Of a DNA stretch of 64,000 bases, positions 61,986 through 64,000 are shown piece after piece. The stretch covers positions 62,001 through 126,000 of the forward strand of contig JALHNO010000006.1 in NCBI GenBank assembly GCA_022843465.1, in the 5' to 3' direction. Under the pieces are notes generated by a model. The model was given only the letters and a program-made list of their open reading frames with translations. It had not been told where the DNA came from and made no database searches. Source of the stretch: Pseudomonadota bacterium. Lineage in GTDB: Bacteria > Pseudomonadota > Gammaproteobacteria > Xanthomonadales > Ahniellaceae. Position 1 is the first letter of the stretch. Each line of letters starts with the position of its first letter. A program made the position numbers and the translations under genes.

Positions 61986-63509
61986 TTACCAGGTATAGCG
62001 GACCGTGTAGCTGAACTTGGCTTCGCCATCGGCCGGAATGTTCAGGTTGAAGTCGATGGTCTCGGCATCGCGCTTGACGTAGTCGCGACTCGAGCTCTTG
62101 ATGGACCAGCCGCTCCAGCGGTAGAGGTACTCGCGCGCCACCACCGTAGTGGCCTCCTGCTTGCGATTGCGCACGCTGACTTCGAAGCTCTCCTCGATCC
62201 ACTTGGCATTGATGTCGACCTTGAAGTCGGTCTGCTTGCGCTCGCCGACCACGTCGAAACTCTCGCCCAGCTTGATGCGAAGATTTTCGTTGCGCGGTGT
62301 GTGCTTGATCAGGTCCTCGCCGATGAACTCCAGACTGCCATCGGTCTTGCTCGCCTGGTTGACGCGCACTCGACCCGCCGGCAGTGGAATGCCGAGGCCA
62401 TTGCTCTTGTCGTTCTTGAACTCGAGGTAGGCGCCGACCGTGCCGGGCTGGGTGGCCCCAAAGCCCTGATCGGTTACCGGTGCGCCATACCAGCGCCAGG
62501 GTCCCGGCCCGGCGGTGAACACCAGTTCACGTTTGCAACCGACACCGATCGCCGACGGAAACAGCTCCAGTTGCTTGGTCGAGTTGTTGGGCAGGTCGGT
62601 CCGACGACCCAGGGTATACATGTGGTACTCGAACAATGAGGACTCCTGGAAGCCATCACTGACGGCCTCGGCGACCCGCATCGTTTTCATCATTGGAGCC
62701 GCCGCTGCCATCGGTGCCGCTGGTGCGCGATTGACCTCGCCAGCGACCAGTTTCAGCTGGGTTGCCGGAAAACTGCCGCCGCTCTGGTTGACGATGGTGA
62801 CCCAGGCCGCCAGATTCATCGTGCAGCGTTCGGAATCCGAGCCCAGCGTGACGTTGTAGTCGCTCCACCAGGTCACGCCCTGGGTCTGGTAACTCACCAC
62901 CGCATCATGTTCGCCGCCCTTGCGCGCATTGACCAGCCAGACCAGGGTCGGGCGTGTGATCAGACCACCCGGCAGCGAGGGAAACTGGATGCTGGAATAG
63001 CTGCTCAGTGTCACCACCTCGCCGGATTCCTTCATCAGGATCAGGCCATTGCTGGCCGACAGCAGGGTGCCGCTGATCTCGGTGAATTTCTGCGCCTGGA
63101 TCTGTCCGACGATCACCTGCTCGCCGATATAGCGTTGCAGAAGTTTCAGTCCATCGACCAGGTCGAACTGGTAATTCTGTTCGACGACGCGGGTACCGTC
63201 GGGATCCGTGAGTGAGGCAAAGCTCACCGTGGTCGGATCGATGCGGGTGGCGACATCGGTGAAGCGCACCTCGCCGCTGCCATTGGGCAAGGTCAGTGGA
63301 CGCCGATCACGGACCAGGGCATAGCCGGGCAGTGCACTGCCGTAATTCTGCAGGGCCTCCGGGCTGAGCTGGCCCGGCTGCGCCGAGCTGTAGATCGTCA
63401 GGGCGTACTGCGGATCGGCGGCGCGGACTTCGTTCATGGTGGTGCTCAGACTCAGGCTAAGGGCGATCGACAGACCAAGGGCACTGGGTGTCAGGGTTCG
63501 ATGCGTCAT
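61986..63509 (-). CDS. DUF4139 domain-containing exported protein
   Basis: The protein has 507 residues. A signal peptide ends TTMNEVRA. Beta-rich sequence includes GGLITRPTLVWLVNARKGGEHDAVVSYQTQGVTWWSDYNVTL and the late DNAKWIEESFEVSVRNRK-like INAKWIEESFEVSVRNRK, which match the DUF4139 C-terminal domain. It is probably periplasmic or surface-exposed. Function is not known. It is convergent with prpC, 57 bases apart, with no clear terminator in the gap. Confidence 0.85.
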   Translation of the reverse strand: MTHRTLTPSALGLSIALSLSLSTTMNEVRAADPQYALTIYSSAQPGQLSPEALQNYGSALPGYALVRDRRPLTLPNGSGEVRFTDVATRIDPTTVSFASLTDPDGTRVVEQNYQFDLVDGLKLLQRYIGEQVIVGQIQAQKFTEISGTLLSASNGLILMKESGEVVTLSSYSSIQFPSLPGGLITRPTLVWLVNARKGGEHDAVVSYQTQGVTWWSDYNVTLGSDSERCTMNLAAWVTIVNQSGGSFPATQLKLVAGEVNRAPAAPMAAAAPMMKTMRVAEAVSDGFQESSLFEYHMYTLGRRTDLPNNSTKQLELFPSAIGVGCKRELVFTAGPGPWRWYGAPVTDQGFGATQPGTVGAYLEFKNDKSNGLGIPLPAGRVRVNQASKTDGSLEFIGEDLIKHTPRNENLRIKLGESFDVVGERKQTDFKVDINAKWIEESFEVSVRNRKQEATTVVAREYLYRWSGWSIKSSSRDYVKRDAETIDFNLNIPADGEAKFSYTVRYTW

Positions 63510-63647
63510 GTCAGCTCCATTCGTCGGTAGTGGAAACGGTACAACGAATGCACGGCATCGTCGGGGTTCCAGCGCACGATCGGGTTCAGTTGCGGTTGCG
63601 ACCCGCCTCGGCCTCGGTCTCCATCCCGACCCAGCGAACGGCGGCGG

Positions 63648-64000
63648 TCAGCCAGGTTCGCGCAGCCGCGGTTTCAGCGTCACCAGGTTGCAGGGCCGCG
63701 TACGGGCATCCAGTTGCGCCGCGAGTATCTGCTCCCAGGCCAGGCGGCAGGCGCCGGTCGAACCCGGAAGGCAGAAGATGAAGACTGCATTGGCCAGTCC
63801 GGCGAATGCGCGTGACTGCAGTGCCGAGGTGCCGATGTCGTCCACGCTGAGGGCGCGGAACAGTTCGCCGAAGCCGGGCATTTCCTTGTCGAGCAGGGGC
63901 CGGATCGCCTCGGGGGTCGAATCGCGGCCGGTGAATCCGGTGCCGCCGGTGATCAGAATGCCGTCGATCGCTGCGTCCGCAATCCAGGCCGACACGACGG
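63648..64000 (-). CDS. moaB: Molybdenum cofactor biosynthesis protein B (5' truncated by window edge)
   Basis: About 117 C-terminal residues are visible. [21 protein letters not shown] is the MoaB/MogA molybdopterin-binding loop with the GGTG signature, followed by [21 protein letters not shown] and the [18 protein letters not shown] dimer segment. In the family, this binds or adenylylates molybdopterin. The frame is open to the window edge, so the start lies beyond 64000. MoaB and MogA cannot be separated firmly here, but the wording favours MoaB. Confidence 0.9.
   Translation of the reverse strand, partial: VVSAWIADAAIDGILITGGTGFTGRDSTPEAIRPLLDKEMPGFGELFRALSVDDIGTSALQSRAFAGLANAVFIFCLPGSTGACRLAWEQILAAQLDARTRPCNLVTLKPRLREPG

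Overview
The window comes from a high-GC gammaproteobacterium. I infer the Xanthomonadales/Lysobacterales, probably near Rhodanobacteraceae. The grounds are a GspG-to-N type II secretion operon, a 483-residue PrpD, the ybeZ-ybeY-corC block, DUF11-rich surface proteins with an IPTL-CTERM-like tail, and short intergenic palindromes of a kind common in that order. No species is assigned. I see no rRNA, tRNA, insertion sequence, prophage or CRISPR array. The DNA reads as chromosomal core with a few accessory patches.

Layout. 0-3.9 kb: a membrane Ser/Thr kinase, cut by the left edge, with an overlapping secreted-protein gene. 4-9.2 kb: fadH, an ECF sigma/anti-sigma-like pair, a DUF962 protein and panE. 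9.2-11.1 kb: a DOPA-dioxygenase-like gene divergent from a LysR regulator, with a perfect palindrome between them. 11.2-17.4 kb: prpD, an OmpA-like protein, a two-component system, a PilZ protein, a DUF486 protein and a second DUF962 protein. 17.5-20.1 kb: a large FG-GAP/Ig/DUF11 surface protein. 20.4-23.5 kb: mazG-cysQ-nudE and an inositol-phosphatase-family gene. 23.5-28.9 kb: type II secretion genes gspG-H-I-J-K-L-M-N. 29-36.7 kb: bioA, a secreted multidomain nuclease, dsbD with a doubled N-terminal domain, and a cupin. 36.8-43.3 kb: one 2155-residue surface protein with tandem DUF11 repeats. 43.8-47.7 kb: ssb, divergent ispB and an S9 peptidase. 47.7-53.2 kb: ybeZ, a HAD phosphatase, ybeY, corC, a DUF4105/Lnb-like membrane protein and corA, all on the minus strand. 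53.4-57.9 kb: a TPR-GGDEF cyclase, an aspartate-type aminotransferase and mdh. 58.3-59.7 kb: a small toxin-antitoxin patch with one decayed ParE-like toxin and an intact FitAB/VapBC pair. 59.8-64 kb: prpB-prpC, a DUF4139 protein and moaB, cut by the right edge.

How parts connect. PrpB, PrpC and PrpD form the methylcitrate route of propionate breakdown, but prpD lies about 47 kb from prpBC. The secretion operon sits between two large exported proteins of different architecture that end in almost the same short tail (MFGDGFED and IFGNGFE). This shared tail is the best candidate here for an undescribed sorting or secretion signal. The DUF4105/Lnb-like gene occupies the place that lnt holds after corC in E. 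coli, which suggests a role in lipoprotein or envelope maturation.
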